Source: an uncultured Paracoccaceae bacterium
Lineage (GTDB): Bacteria; Pseudomonadota; Alphaproteobacteria; Rhodobacterales; Rhodobacteraceae
Assembly (NCBI GenBank): GCA_938028765.1
Contig: CALIZF010000015.1
Coordinates: forward strand, 62,001 to 126,000
Direction of reading: 5' to 3'
Length of the DNA: 64,000 bases
A program made the position numbers and the translations under genes. How positions within the stretch are numbered: position 1 is the first letter of the stretch; the number at the start of each line of letters is the position of its first letter. The notes beneath the pieces are model-generated. The model searched no databases. It was not told where the DNA came from and saw only the letters and a list, made by a program, of their open reading frames with translations. Of this stretch, positions 7,313 to 16,205 are shown piece by piece.

Positions 7313-10144
7313 TTAGCGGCCGAGCGACCACCACCCGCGCCGGCGCGGCTTGTCACCGTCCGGTCCCGCGGCCGGTTCGGCTCCAGCCCCGGTCTCGGGC
7401 TCGGGCACGGGCGAGGCGGGCCAGGCGTCGCCCTGCGGCACGGTATCCTCGGCCGCTGCCGGCCAGGGTCCGGAACCGGCTGTCGGGACCGCGACAGGTT
7501 CGGGCTGGACGGCGACCGCGACAGGTTCGGGCCGGGGGGCGACCGCGACAGGTTCGGGCTGGGCGGCGACAGCATCGTCGGCAGCCCCCGGCACCGGATG
7601 CGGCACCGTCGGATCGGCCGCGGCAGGCCAAGGCACGTCGCCACCGGCCGCAGCTTCGGGCACGGGCGCGACAGGCCAAGGTTCGGTCGCCGGAGGCGCC
7701 GCGTCGGCCAGCGCGCTGGCCTTCGACGTCGTCCGCTTGCGGCTGCTGGTCGAGACGCTGCGCACGGGCCTCGGCGCTGCCTCGCCCTCAGGCGCGGCGG
7801 CCGCCTTCGCTGCGGCTTCGCCCTTGGCCTTCGACGACCGGCTGCGGGTCGTCCTGGGCTTGACGGCCGGCGCGGGGTCCGCCTCGGCCGCGGCCGCGTT
7901 CCCCTTCACGTCCCCTTTCGCATCCCCGTCCCCGTCGCCATCCGTTGCGGCGGCGGGGGCGGCCTCGGGCACCGCCTCGGGGACCGCGGTTTCCGCCTCC
8001 GCAGCGGCGGCCAGCGCCACGGCATCGGATTCGGGCACGGCCTCGGCAGGCACTTCTTGCGGCACGCCAGCGTCGTCAACGGCGTCATCCGCGCGATCCT
8101 CGAGCCGCTCGCCCGAGCCCGAGCCGCCCCGCCGACGCCGCCGACGCCGCCGCTTCTTCTTGCCGCCCTGGCCGGGTGCGCCGCCCTCGCCGGGCGCACC
8201 GGTCGCCTCGGACCGGTCGTCCTCGTCGTCCTCGTCGTCCTCGGGCAGATCGGCGTCCTCGGCCTCGTCCTCCATCGCCTCGACGGCGGTCACACCGATC
8301 GACACGACGGGCGCCGGCGGCGGGGCAACGACGCGGGTCGCGGTCTTGAACTTCTCGATCGTGTAGTCGGGGCTGATCATGGCCGGGTCGGCCTCGATGC
8401 GCACAGCCATGCCGTAGCGCGCCTCGATCGAGGCGACATGTTCGCGCTTCTGGTTGATCAGGAAGTTGACGATGCCCACCGGCGCCTTCAGGAGCACCTC
8501 GCGCGAGCGCTTGCGCGTGCCCTCTTCCTCCAGCGCGCGAAGGATCGCCAGCGCCTGGCTGTCGTCTGACCGGATCAGGCCGGTGCCGTGGCAATGCGGG
8601 CAGGGCTGCGTGGTCGATTCGAGCATGCCGGGCCGGAGGCGCTGCCGGCTCATCTCGAGGAGGCCGAACCCCGAGATGCGGCCGACCTGGATCCGCGCCC
8701 GGTCGGTCTTGAGCGCGTCCTTCAGCCGCTTCTCGACCGCGGCGTTGTTCTTGCGCTCCTCCATGTCGATGAAGTCGATGACGATCAGGCCCGCGAGGTC
8801 GCGCAGGCGGAGCTGCCGCGCGATCTCATCCGCCGCCTCGAGGTTGGTCTTGAGCGCGGTGTCCTCGATCGAGCCTTCCTTGGTCGCGCGGCCCGAGTTC
8901 ACGTCGATGGCCACCAGCGCCTCGGTCACGCCGATCACGATGTAGCCCCCCGATTTCAGCTGCACCGTTGGGTTGAACATCGAGGCGAGATAGCTTTCGA
9001 CCTGATAGCGGGCGAAAAGCGGCACCGGGTCCACATACTGCTGCACCACCTTGGCGTGGGACGGCATGATCATCTTCATGAAGTCCTTGGCGGTCCGGTA
9101 GCCCGCCTCGCCTTCGACGAGGATCTCGTCGATCTCGCGGCTGTAGAGGTCGCGGATCGAGCGCTTGATCAGGTTGCCTTCCTCATAGATCGGCGCGGGC
9201 GCGATCGACTTCAGCGTCAGTTCGCGCACCTGTTCCCAGAGCCGGATCAGGTATTCGTAGTCGCGCTTGATCTCGGCCTTGGTCCGCTTGGCGCCCGCCG
9301 TGCGGATGATCAGGCCCGCGCCCTCGGGCACGTCCAGCTCGTTTGCGATCTCCTTCAGCTTCTTGCGGTCGGCCGCCTGGGTGATCTTGCGGGAAATGCC
9401 GCCGCCGCGGGCGGTGTTGGGCATCAGCACGCAATAGCGGCCCGCCAGCGACAAATAGGTGGTCAGCGCGGCGCCCTTGTTGCCGCGTTCCTCCTTCACG
9501 ACCTGGACCAGCATGATCTGCCGGACCTTGATCACCTCCTGGATCTTGTATTTTCTCGGACGCGGGCGGCGCTGTTCGGGAATTTCCTCGGCCACGTCCT
9601 CTTCGGCGACGGATTCGATCTCGTCGTCGAGTTCGGCGGCGTGGTCCATCGCGCGGTAGGGCTTCTCGCCGCCGGTGTCTTCGCCCTCGGCGGCCTCGGC
9701 CGCGGATGCGGGTTCGAACAGCGAATCGGCCCCCGTTTCATCGCCGAGGTCCACCACGTCCATCGCGCCGGTGCCGGCCGCTTCGACCCGCGGCGCGGGC
9801 TTCTGCACGGTCGGCTTGCGGCGGGCGCGTGCTTCGTCTTCGTCCTGCTGGCGCTGGAAGGCGCGTTCCTCTTCCAGCAGCGCCTTCCGGTCGGCCACCG
9901 GGATCTGGTAATAGTCGGGGTGGATCTCCGCGAAGGCGAGGAACCCGTGCCGGTTGCCGCCATAATCCACGAAAGCGGCCTGCAGCGAGGGTTCGACCCG
10001 CGTCACCTTTGCGAGGTAGATGTTCCCCGCCAGTTGCCGCTTGTTGACGGTCTCGAAGTCGAATTCCTCGACCTTCTGGCCGTCCACCACCACGACGCGG
10101 GTTTCCTCCGCGTGCGTGGCGTCGATGAGCATCTTCTTAGCCAT
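7313..10144 (-). CDS. rne: Ribonuclease E/G, long RNase E type
   Basis: A 943-aa endoribonuclease that starts mRNA decay and processes rRNA and tRNA precursors. An S1 RNA-binding domain begins near residue 38 (GNIYLAKVTRVEPSLQAAFV) and is interrupted by an acidic insertion (about 85-200), as in alphaproteobacterial RNase E. The catalytic DNase I-like part contains AIDVNSGRATK and VIDFIDMEE with the metal-binding aspartates. The zinc link is CPHCHGTG (near residue 518). The C-terminal third (from about 620) is a disordered Pro/Ala/Glu/Arg-rich scaffold with RRRRRRRRGG, probably for RNA and degradosome partners. It includes three 9-residue repeats. Start ATG 10144. The 464-base upstream region may hold a long autoregulatory leader. 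Confidence 0.95.
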   Translation of the reverse strand: MAKKMLIDATHAEETRVVVVDGQKVEEFDFETVNKRQLAGNIYLAKVTRVEPSLQAAFVDYGGNRHGFLAFAEIHPDYYQIPVADRKALLEEERAFQRQQDEDEARARRKPTVQKPAPRVEAAGTGAMDVVDLGDETGADSLFEPASAAEAAEGEDTGGEKPYRAMDHAAELDDEIESVAEEDVAEEIPEQRRPRPRKYKIQEVIKVRQIMLVQVVKEERGNKGAALTTYLSLAGRYCVLMPNTARGGGISRKITQAADRKKLKEIANELDVPEGAGLIIRTAGAKRTKAEIKRDYEYLIRLWEQVRELTLKSIAPAPIYEEGNLIKRSIRDLYSREIDEILVEGEAGYRTAKDFMKMIMPSHAKVVQQYVDPVPLFARYQVESYLASMFNPTVQLKSGGYIVIGVTEALVAIDVNSGRATKEGSIEDTALKTNLEAADEIARQLRLRDLAGLIVIDFIDMEERKNNAAVEKRLKDALKTDRARIQVGRISGFGLLEMSRQRLRPGMLESTTQPCPHCHGTGLIRSDDSQALAILRALEEEGTRKRSREVLLKAPVGIVNFLINQKREHVASIEARYGMAVRIEADPAMISPDYTIEKFKTATRVVAPPPAPVVSIGVTAVEAMEDEAEDADLPEDDEDDEDDRSEATGAPGEGGAPGQGGKKKRRRRRRRRGGSGSGERLEDRADDAVDDAGVPQEVPAEAVPESDAVALAAAAEAETAVPEAVPEAAPAAATDGDGDGDAKGDVKGNAAAAEADPAPAVKPRTTRSRSSKAKGEAAAKAAAAPEGEAAPRPVRSVSTSSRKRTTSKASALADAAPPATEPWPVAPVPEAAAGGDVPWPAAADPTVPHPVPGAADDAVAAQPEPVAVAPRPEPVAVAVQPEPVAVPTAGSGPWPAAAEDTVPQGDAWPASPVPEPETGAGAEPAAGPDGDKPRRRGWWSLGR
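7488..7568 (+). repeat. Three tandem 27-bp repeats inside rne
   Basis: Units start at 7488, 7515 and 7542, each beginning ACCGCGACAGGTTCGGGC. On the coding (minus) strand they give a PEPVAVAxx nonapeptide repeated three times in the disordered C-terminal tail of RNase E. The count may vary between strains by slippage. Confidence 0.85.
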
Positions 10145-10608
10145 GGTATTCCGTCACACCCCCGTCCGATGCCGCCCGGCGGGCGGTCGGGGTTCGGGGC
10201 GCGCCTGATTGGGGCGACGCGGTGCCGCGCTGCCGTGCCGGTCTGGCACATCTGGCAGCGGTCAAGGACGGATCGGCACATCATCGCGGTTCTGTCCCGG
10301 CCCCGGCCACGCCGGAGCCACTGAAATCTGCCCGCTACGTCAATGACTTGACGGACAAGCTCGCGGCCCTTCCGGGCCATTCCGGCTGCTGCCCGCACCC
10401 GTGTCGGCGCGACCCGCAGAGAATTTCGCCGCGCGGACCGGCCACAACCGGCTCGCGCGTTCCGCGACCGTAGCCAGAAAGCGACGGCGAACACAATGGG
10501 CGAATTGCGCCGGCCGGGCACCGGATCCGGCACGGGCGGCCGCGGGGCCTGCCGCGCCGCGGCGCGCACCCGCCCCCGTCCGTCGTCGGACGGCGCCCGC
10601 GCCTTCCG
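10145..10608. other. Gene-free stretch between rne and dctD
   Basis: These 464 bases contain no open frame that I can support as a gene. They must hold the rne promoter and leader (minus strand) and the end of the dctD transcript. TTGACG occurs in both directions near 10339-10353, but no convincing -10 box accompanies it. Confidence 0.5.
10576..10593 (-). terminator. Candidate dctD terminator hairpin
   Basis: CCGTCCG (10576-10582), loop TCGT and CGGACGG (10587-10593) form a perfect 7-bp stem 16 bases after the dctD stop. There is no T-run on the minus strand. Confidence 0.45.
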
Positions 10609-11940
10609 TCAGACGTAATCGGACCTTTGCAGGCCGTACTTCGCCATCTTCTCGTTCAGCGTCCGGCGCGGCAGGCAAAGCTCTTCCATCACCGCGACGA
10701 TGCTGCCCCTGTGCCTGCGCATCGTGTTGTCGATCAGCATCCGCTCGAACGCCTCGACGTATTCCTTGAGCGGCTTGCCCTCGGTCGTCATCGCCGGCCC
10801 CGCCGCCTCGTTGTCGGCCATCAGGAGGCTGGCGATCGAGCCCGACCCGCGGCGGTTCTGCAGCACCGCCCGTTCGGCGATGTTGACCAGCTGCCGCACG
10901 TTGCCCGGCCAGGGCGCCTGGAGAAGCTGTGCCGCCTCCTGCGCGGTCACCTGCGGCGCCTCGCAGCCGTATTCTTCGGCGAACTGTTCGGACAGGCGGG
11001 TGAACAGGGTCAGGATATCCTCGCCGCGCTGGCGCAGCGGCGGCAGGGTGATTTTCATCGCGCCGAGGCGGTAGTAGAGGTCTGGGCGCAGCGCGTCCTC
11101 GACCGTCTTGTCGGGCGCATGTTCGTTGCAGATGGCGATGATCCGCGTCTCGGGCGGGCTGCCCTGGTCGTCGATGAAGGTCACAAGTCGTGCCTGCAGC
11201 GGGCCCGACAGCGCCTCGATATCCTCGAGGCAGAGCGTGCCGCCGCGCACCTCTTCCACCAGGGGCAACACCGCCCCTTCGCGCACCGGTCCGAACAGGC
11301 GCTCCATCAGCTGGTCCTCGGCATAGGCCGCGCAGCTGAGCGTGGCAAACCGGCGACCGGCCCGCGGCCCCACCGCGTGCAGGGCATGCGCGACCAGCGT
11401 CTTGCCCGTCCCCGTCTCGCCGTCGATCAGGACGTGGCTGTCGGCCTGGCCGAGATCGAGGATATCCTCGCGCAGCCGTTCCATGGCCGGGGACGATCCG
11501 ATCAGCTTCTTCATCAGCGTGCCGCCATCCGACAGTTCGCGGCGCAGCGCGCGGTTGTCGAGCGTCAGTCGCCGCTGGTTCGTCGCCTTCTTGGCCAGCT
11601 CGGTCATGCGGTCGGGGTTGAAGGGCTTTTCGAGAAAGTCGAAGGCGCCGATCCGCATCGCCTCGACCGCCATCGGCACGTCGCCGTGGCCGGTGATCAT
11701 GATGACGGGCAGTCCCGAATCGACGCTCATCAGCCGTTTCAGAAGCTGCATCCCGTCCATGCCGGGCATTTTGATGTCGCTGACGACCACGCCGGGGAAA
11801 TCCGCCCCGATTCCCTTCAGCGCCTCTTCCGCACTGGCGTAGGTTTCGGTGTCGAACCCCGACAGCGCCAGCCACTGGCTGATCGACTGCCGCATGTCCG
11901 CCTCGTCATCGACGATCGCCACCTTCATCGCCCGTGCCAT
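10609..11940 (-). CDS. dctD: C4-dicarboxylate response regulator DctD (variant lacking GAFTGA)
   Basis: A 443-aa NtrC-family regulator. The receiver domain spans residues 6-120 with phospho-acceptor Asp55 in VVSDIKMPG. The AAA+ domain spans about 140-370 with Walker A GETGTGKT (174-181). The C-terminal Fis-type helix-turn-helix is near 405-437 (RHRGSIVAVMEELCLPRRTL). The sigma54-contact loop GAFTGA is replaced by GAVLPL (about 222-227) and shortened. The Walker B DE pair reads ED (GGTLCLEDI). Such loss is known in Rhodobacter capsulatus NtrC, which works with sigma70. Start ATG 11940 has GGAAGGA just upstream; ATG 11928 is an alternative. It lies 47 bases after dctB and is probably co-transcribed. 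No dct transporter genes are in the window. Confidence 0.88.
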   Translation of the reverse strand: MARAMKVAIVDDEADMRQSISQWLALSGFDTETYASAEEALKGIGADFPGVVVSDIKMPGMDGMQLLKRLMSVDSGLPVIMITGHGDVPMAVEAMRIGAFDFLEKPFNPDRMTELAKKATNQRRLTLDNRALRRELSDGGTLMKKLIGSSPAMERLREDILDLGQADSHVLIDGETGTGKTLVAHALHAVGPRAGRRFATLSCAAYAEDQLMERLFGPVREGAVLPLVEEVRGGTLCLEDIEALSGPLQARLVTFIDDQGSPPETRIIAICNEHAPDKTVEDALRPDLYYRLGAMKITLPPLRQRGEDILTLFTRLSEQFAEEYGCEAPQVTAQEAAQLLQAPWPGNVRQLVNIAERAVLQNRRGSGSIASLLMADNEAAGPAMTTEGKPLKEYVEAFERMLIDNTMRRHRGSIVAVMEELCLPRRTLNEKMAKYGLQRSDYV

Positions 11941-11987
11941 CGCGTTCCTTCCCGCGCCCGTTGCCCGCGAACCTGCCGCCCGCCGGC

Positions 11988-13793
11988 CTATTCCGCCGCC
12001 CGCATCCGGTCGCCCAGAAGCGGCAGCTGCACCTCGAAAACCGCGCCCCCGGCCTCGCCGTTGCGGGCGGTCAGCCGCCCCCCGAGGTCGTTCACGATCC
12101 CGGACGAGATGGCAAGCCCCAGCCCGACCCCCTCGCCCGCCTTCTTGGTCGTCCAGAACGGCTCAAACAGCTTGTCGAGATCGGCGATGCCTGGCCCGTT
12201 GTCGCGCACCAGCAGCGTCGCCGTTTCGCCCGCCGTCAGGATGATCTCGATCTGCGGCGCCGGCATCTCGCGCGTGGCGTCGAGCGCGTTCTTCAGAAGA
12301 TTGATGATCACCTGTTCGAGCCGGATCCGGTCGGCCAGCACCATCACCGGTCCGCGGGGCAGCGTGCGCAGGATGCGCACTCGCCGGAGCTTGAGCTGCG
12401 GCTCCATCATCGTCAGCGCCTCGCCCACGCAGGCGCGCACGTCCACCGGCGCGAAGGCCTCGCCGCCCTTGCGGGCATAGGACTTCAGCTGCCGGGTGAT
12501 CGCGCCCATGCGGTCGATGAGGTCGTCGATCCGCTGGAAGCTCGCCAGCGCCTCGTCAGGGCGGCGCCGCTGCAACAGCAACCGCGCCCCGGCAAGGTAG
12601 GTCTTCATCGCCGCCAGCGGCTGGTTCAGCTCGTGGCTGACCGCTGCCGACATCTCGCCCAGCACCGCGAGCTTGGACGATTGCGCCAGCGTCTGCTCGG
12701 CCACGGCCAGATCCTTCTGCACCTTCTCGCGTTCGGCGATCTCGCGCTGCAGGCGGGCGTTGAGGGCGCGCAGCTCGGCCGATTCGCGCTGGAACGCCTC
12801 GGACTGGACCTGCGCGCGTCGGCTGTAGAGGTAGAACAGCACGGCCAGAAGGATCGCGAAGCCCATGATCTCCAGCGCAAGGAACGCGTTCACGCGCTCG
12901 CGCACCGAATCGTAGCGGGTGAACGACACGATCCGCCAGCCGCGGAAGGGCACCCGCACCTCTGATCGCATCACCGCCGATCCCTTCAGCCAGGCATCGG
13001 GCGGTGGATGCGCCCAGTCGGCGGTCGCCTGCAGCGCCCGTTCGATCGCAGTCGGGGGGTCGCGGACGTCCAGCGCCTCGGCAAGGGGCCGGCCGCGCCA
13101 GCGCGGTTCGGTCGCCAGCAGCACGATGCCCTCGCTGTCCAGCACCGCCACGGCATCGGCGAACCCCGCCCAGGCGCGCTCGAACTTCATCAGGTCCACC
13201 TCGACGACAATCACGCCGATCGGCCGGCCTTCTGCCGTGATCGACCGGCTGAAGGTGAAGCCGAAGCCGCCCGCCTCGCGCCGCCAGGCGTTGAACACGG
13301 TTTCGCGCGACCGCTGCGCATCGACGAAATAGGGCTGCTGCCGGTGCAGCGTGCCCAGCCTGTGCCGGTCCGTCGCGGCCACGGCCCGCCCGTCGCCGTC
13401 GAGCAGCAGGATCGCGGCGGTGCCGAGTTCGCCCTGCAGCAGGATCAGCCGCTGCGACGTGGCGGTGTAATCGCCGGAGGCCAGCGCCTCGGCCAGCACT
13501 GCGTCGCGCGCCAGCAGCAGGGGCACTACGGCAGCGCGCTGCATCTCGGCGGTCAGATTGCCGGAATAGAGCGCGAGCCGCAGGTCCGCGCGATTGCGCG
13601 TCGCTTCTGTGAACCGCTCGGTCAGAAGGCTGTTGGTCACCAGCACCACGGCCGCCGCCAGCGCGACCAGCGCCATGACCATGGTGCGCAGGGGGCCGGA
13701 CGCACGCCAGCCGTGCGGCGCAGGCGCGCCTGTCTGCGGCGGGCCATCCGCCGCGCCCGCCGCCGCCTCGTCCGCCTGGCCGTCGCCCGTCAT
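11988..13793 (-). CDS. dctB: C4-dicarboxylate sensor histidine kinase DctB
   Basis: A 601-aa membrane kinase. The first membrane helix is at about residues 38-58. A periplasmic double-Cache-like sensor domain follows to about 305, then a second helix (IMGFAILLAVLFYLY) and a coiled-coil linker rich in Glu/Arg. The phospho-accepting His lies in VSHELNQPLAAMKTY (near residue 391). The ATPase domain carries the N-box NALDATREMP, the G1 box DNGPGI and the G2 box GEGVGLGLAIS. It should sense dicarboxylates and phosphorylate DctD. The ATG at 13793 has no Shine-Dalgarno and sits 6-7 bases after a TAGACT box, suggesting a leaderless message. Confidence 0.92.
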   Translation of the reverse strand: MTGDGQADEAAAGAADGPPQTGAPAPHGWRASGPLRTMVMALVALAAAVVLVTNSLLTERFTEATRNRADLRLALYSGNLTAEMQRAAVVPLLLARDAVLAEALASGDYTATSQRLILLQGELGTAAILLLDGDGRAVAATDRHRLGTLHRQQPYFVDAQRSRETVFNAWRREAGGFGFTFSRSITAEGRPIGVIVVEVDLMKFERAWAGFADAVAVLDSEGIVLLATEPRWRGRPLAEALDVRDPPTAIERALQATADWAHPPPDAWLKGSAVMRSEVRVPFRGWRIVSFTRYDSVRERVNAFLALEIMGFAILLAVLFYLYSRRAQVQSEAFQRESAELRALNARLQREIAEREKVQKDLAVAEQTLAQSSKLAVLGEMSAAVSHELNQPLAAMKTYLAGARLLLQRRRPDEALASFQRIDDLIDRMGAITRQLKSYARKGGEAFAPVDVRACVGEALTMMEPQLKLRRVRILRTLPRGPVMVLADRIRLEQVIINLLKNALDATREMPAPQIEIILTAGETATLLVRDNGPGIADLDKLFEPFWTTKKAGEGVGLGLAISSGIVNDLGGRLTARNGEAGGAVFEVQLPLLGDRMRAAE

Positions 13794-13799
13794 GGCGCA

Positions 13800-13828
13800 A
13801 GTCTAGAGACGCCCCAGCAACGCGACAA
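13800..13828 (-). promoter_or_regulatory. Candidate dctB promoter, leaderless type
   Basis: On the minus strand TTGTCG (13828-13823), a 17-base spacer and TAGACT (13805-13800) form a plausible sigma70-type promoter. The predicted start base coincides with the A of the dctB ATG at 13793. Confidence 0.5.
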
Positions 13829-13839
13829 GACGCGCGGCC

Positions 13840-14508
13840 TCAGGCCGACACCCCCGCCGCCGCCAGCGCGCGAAAGAGCGCTGCCCCTTCGGCCGGGCCG
13901 AGCGCCGGATCGGCCGAACGTTCGGGATGCGGCATCATTCCCAGCACCCGGCGGTTCGCCGACAGCACTCCCGCGATGCCGCGCGCCGATCCGTTGGGAT
14001 CGTCGATATAGGTGAAGGCGATCCGGTCCTCGGCCGCCAGCCGGTCAAGGGTCGCGGAATCGGCCTGATAATTGCCGTCGTGATGCGCGACCGGCAGCGT
14101 CACGGTGGCGCCCGCCGCCCACCCGGCGGTAAAGGCGCTTGCTGCCGTCGCCACCCGCAACCGAACTGGCCGGCAGACGAACCGCAGGCCCGCGTTGCGC
14201 ATCAGCGCGCCCGGCAACAGCCCCGCCTCGGTCAGCACCTGGAACCCGTTGCAGATGCCGATGACATGCCCCCCCCGTGCCGCATGGGCGGCGACCGCCG
14301 CCATCACCGGCGACCGGGCCGCGATCGCGCCGCAGCGCAGGTAATCGCCGAAGGAAAAGCCGCCCGGGATCCCCACCACGTCGGTGCCCGCCGGCAGGTC
14401 GGTATCCTTGTGCCAGACCCGCGCGACCGCAAACCCGTGCAGCGCCAAGGCCTCGGCCAGGTCGCGGTCGCAGTTCGAGCCGGGAAAGGTGACGACGGCC
14501 GCCCGCAT
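13840..14508 (-). CDS. purQ: Phosphoribosylformylglycinamidine synthase subunit PurQ
   Basis: A 222-aa class I glutamine amidotransferase that supplies ammonia from glutamine to PurL, step four of purine synthesis. Visible features are the N-terminal [28 protein letters not shown], the nucleophile elbow GICNGFQ with its cysteine (near residue 86), and the C-terminal GMMPHPERS supplying the catalytic His and Glu. Start ATG 14508 begins the conserved [10 protein letters not shown]; a longer frame back to 14595 would add a non-conserved leader. It follows purS by 73 bases on the same strand. PurL, the third subunit, is not in the window. Confidence 0.96.
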   Translation of the reverse strand: MRAAVVTFPGSNCDRDLAEALALHGFAVARVWHKDTDLPAGTDVVGIPGGFSFGDYLRCGAIAARSPVMAAVAAHAARGGHVIGICNGFQVLTEAGLLPGALMRNAGLRFVCRPVRLRVATAASAFTAGWAAGATVTLPVAHHDGNYQADSATLDRLAAEDRIAFTYIDDPNGSARGIAGVLSANRRVLGMMPHPERSADPALGPAEGAALFRALAAAGVSA

Positions 14509-14515
14509 CTTCTTC

Positions 14516-14580
14516 TGTCCCCACTGTCCTCGGGGGTGAATTGCCGCAGGCAAGAGGGGGGCAGACGGCCCCCTGCCGCC
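14516..14580. repeat. Intergenic palindromic element between purS and purQ
   Basis: The 73 bases between purS and purQ contain TGTCC, six bases, TCCTCGGGGG and then a G-run/C-run hairpin (GGGGG near 14562, CCCCC near 14575). The layout resembles the element at 5101-5160. It may attenuate transcription or be a processing site between the two subunit genes. Confidence 0.4.
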
Positions 14581-14581
14581 G

Positions 14582-14821
14582 TCAGGCGAACTCAACCCGC
14601 CAGCTTTCGATCACCGTGTTGGCCAGCAGCCTTTCGCACATCGCGGCCACCTGCGCCTCGGCCGCGGCGCGGTCGGTTTCCGCAAGGTCGAGCTCGATCA
14701 CCTTGCCCTGCCGCACGCGCTCGACCCCCGCGAAGCCGAGCGCGGCGAGGGCATGCCGGATCGCCTCGCCCTGCGGGTCGAGCACGCCCGCCTTCAGCAT
14801 CACCGTCACCCGCGCCCGCAT
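14582..14821 (-). CDS. purS: Phosphoribosylformylglycinamidine synthase subunit PurS
   Basis: A 79-aa protein, the normal PurS size. It begins [20 protein letters not shown] and contains the family core [23 protein letters not shown] and [17 protein letters not shown]. PurS bridges PurL and PurQ and channels ammonia in the multi-subunit FGAM synthase of bacteria that lack the single-chain PurL. It lies upstream of purQ on the same strand and downstream of purC, with an uncertain frame between. Confidence 0.95.
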   Translation of the reverse strand: MRARVTVMLKAGVLDPQGEAIRHALAALGFAGVERVRQGKVIELDLAETDRAAAEAQVAAMCERLLANTVIESWRVEFA

Positions 14822-14873
14822 GCCCGCGCCCCCTTGCCTGCCGCGCCCCCCTTTGCCGGCTGCGGCTGCGCTG

Positions 14874-15302
14874 TCAAGCGCCGTGGGGTCGGGCGATGCG
14901 CGTCGGCGCGCCTGTGCGCGTCACGCCCGGCCGCCGCAGCCGGCGCGGCGGGCGCGCGCGGCATGGGCGCGGGACTGCGCGCTGCGCCCCTGACAGTCCG
15001 GCGGTGCCGCCCGCTTGCGGCAACCGCGACTGCCTCTCGCGGGCGGGCAGGTCGCAGGGGTTGCCCCGGGCGCGGACGAGGCATCCCGGCACGACCGTGC
15101 CGTCCGGGCGCCCCACCGTGATCCCGGTTACCGTCTCGCCTTCGGTGTTCGGGGCACAGGTCGCGATAGCCCTGCTCGCGACGCCGAGGCAGGCGATGCC
15201 CCCCGGGTGGCCGAGATAGGCCGGAGCCGCGCCGTGGCCCGGGTCGAACGTCGCGCCGAACGTCCTGTCGGTCCGCCCCTCGCGGGCGGAAAGATACCGC
15301 AT
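14874..15302 (-). CDS. Uncertain ORF between purC and purS
   Basis: A 142-codon open frame with no recognised family. The first 85 codons read like protein (GC-rich third positions, balanced residues, FGATFDPGHGAAPAYLGHPGG, VTGITVGRPDGTVVPGC, several Cys). The last 50 are Arg/Pro-rich, as expected of non-coding GC-rich DNA. It may be a small secreted or decayed protein whose real end is earlier or frameshifted, or chance. No signal peptide is clear. Its ribosome-binding site (GGGGGA) is weak. It fills an otherwise empty 531-base gap inside the purine cluster. Confidence 0.35.
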   Translation of the reverse strand: MRYLSAREGRTDRTFGATFDPGHGAAPAYLGHPGGIACLGVASRAIATCAPNTEGETVTGITVGRPDGTVVPGCLVRARGNPCDLPARERQSRLPQAGGTAGLSGAQRAVPRPCRARPPRRLRRPGVTRTGAPTRIARPHGA

Positions 15303-15352
15303 CGGCGTCCGGGTCCCCCGAACCGCCGCCCCGTCGCGGACGACGCGGCGGG

Positions 15353-16117
15353 TCAGTTGATCAGCGTCGGCTTGCCCGCGTGCGTGACATTTGACGGCAG
15401 CACGCCGAGCCGCCGGGCGAGTTCGGTGTAGACATCCGCCAGCGGCCGCGGGTCGCGCGGCTGCCCCTCGGCGTCAACGCCCTCGGCCGAGCGCAGGTCC
15501 CAAAGCCGGCAACTGTCCGGGCTGATCTCGTCGGCCACGATCAGGCGCATGAAGTCGCCTTCCCAGATCCGCCCGACCTCGATGCGGAAATCGGCAAGCC
15601 GCACGCCCACGCCGAGCATCACGCCCGACAGGAAGTCGTTCACCCGTAGCGCCAGTGCCACCATGTCGTCGAGGTCCTGCTGGCTGGCCCAGCCGAAGGC
15701 GATGATGTGTTCCTCGGTGACGAGCGGATTGCCCAGCTTGTCGTCCTTGTAATAGAACTCGACGATCGGGCGCGGCAGCGCCGTGCCCTCTTGCAGCCCG
15801 AGCCGCTGTGCGAGGTCGCCGGCGGCGAAGTTGCGCACGACGACCTGCAGCGGCACGATCTCGACCATGCGGATCAGCTGTTCGCGCATGTTGATGCGCT
15901 TGATGAAATGGGTGGGCACCCCGATCGCGTTCAGCCCGGCCATAAAGAATTCCGACAGCCGGTTGTTCAGCACGCCGCGCCCGTCGGTCGGCGTGGCGCG
16001 CGCGGTGGCCTGCTGCGTGGCGGCGTCGTCCTTGAAATACTGGATCAGCGTGCCGGGTTCGGGGCCTTCGTAAAGGATCTTGGCCTTGCCCTCGTAGACC
16101 TTCTTGCGCCGTGCCAT
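15353..16117 (-). CDS. purC: SAICAR synthetase
   Basis: A 254-aa phosphoribosylaminoimidazole-succinocarboxamide synthase joining CAIR and aspartate with ATP. Family signatures include [12 protein letters not shown] at the N-terminus, [53 protein letters not shown] and [10 protein letters not shown]. Start ATG 16117 ([13 protein letters not shown]) matches family N-termini. A candidate promoter lies about 45 bases upstream. It is the first gene of the purC-purS-purQ group on the minus strand and is divergent from the ATP synthase inhibitor gene. Confidence 0.96.
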   Translation of the reverse strand: MARRKKVYEGKAKILYEGPEPGTLIQYFKDDAATQQATARATPTDGRGVLNNRLSEFFMAGLNAIGVPTHFIKRINMREQLIRMVEIVPLQVVVRNFAAGDLAQRLGLQEGTALPRPIVEFYYKDDKLGNPLVTEEHIIAFGWASQQDLDDMVALALRVNDFLSGVMLGVGVRLADFRIEVGRIWEGDFMRLIVADEISPDSCRLWDLRSAEGVDAEGQPRDPRPLADVYTELARRLGVLPSNVTHAGKPTLIN

Positions 16118-16161
16118 GAATGCTCCGATGGGGCGCCGGCGGGGGCCGCGCCTTTGCCGCG

Positions 16162-16205
16162 GATATACGGCACGGGTGGCCTGCCCGCAAGGTTGCGGGC
16201 GGGCC
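16162..16205 (-). promoter_or_regulatory. Candidate purC promoter overlapped by an inverted repeat
   Basis: On the minus strand TTGCGG (16190-16185), a 17-base spacer and TATATC (16167-16162) form a possible promoter. A 13-base imperfect inverted repeat, GGCCTGCCCGCAA/TTGCGGGCGGGCC (16178-16205), covers the -35 box. It could be a repressor site or a hairpin. Both calls rest on pattern only. Confidence 0.4.
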
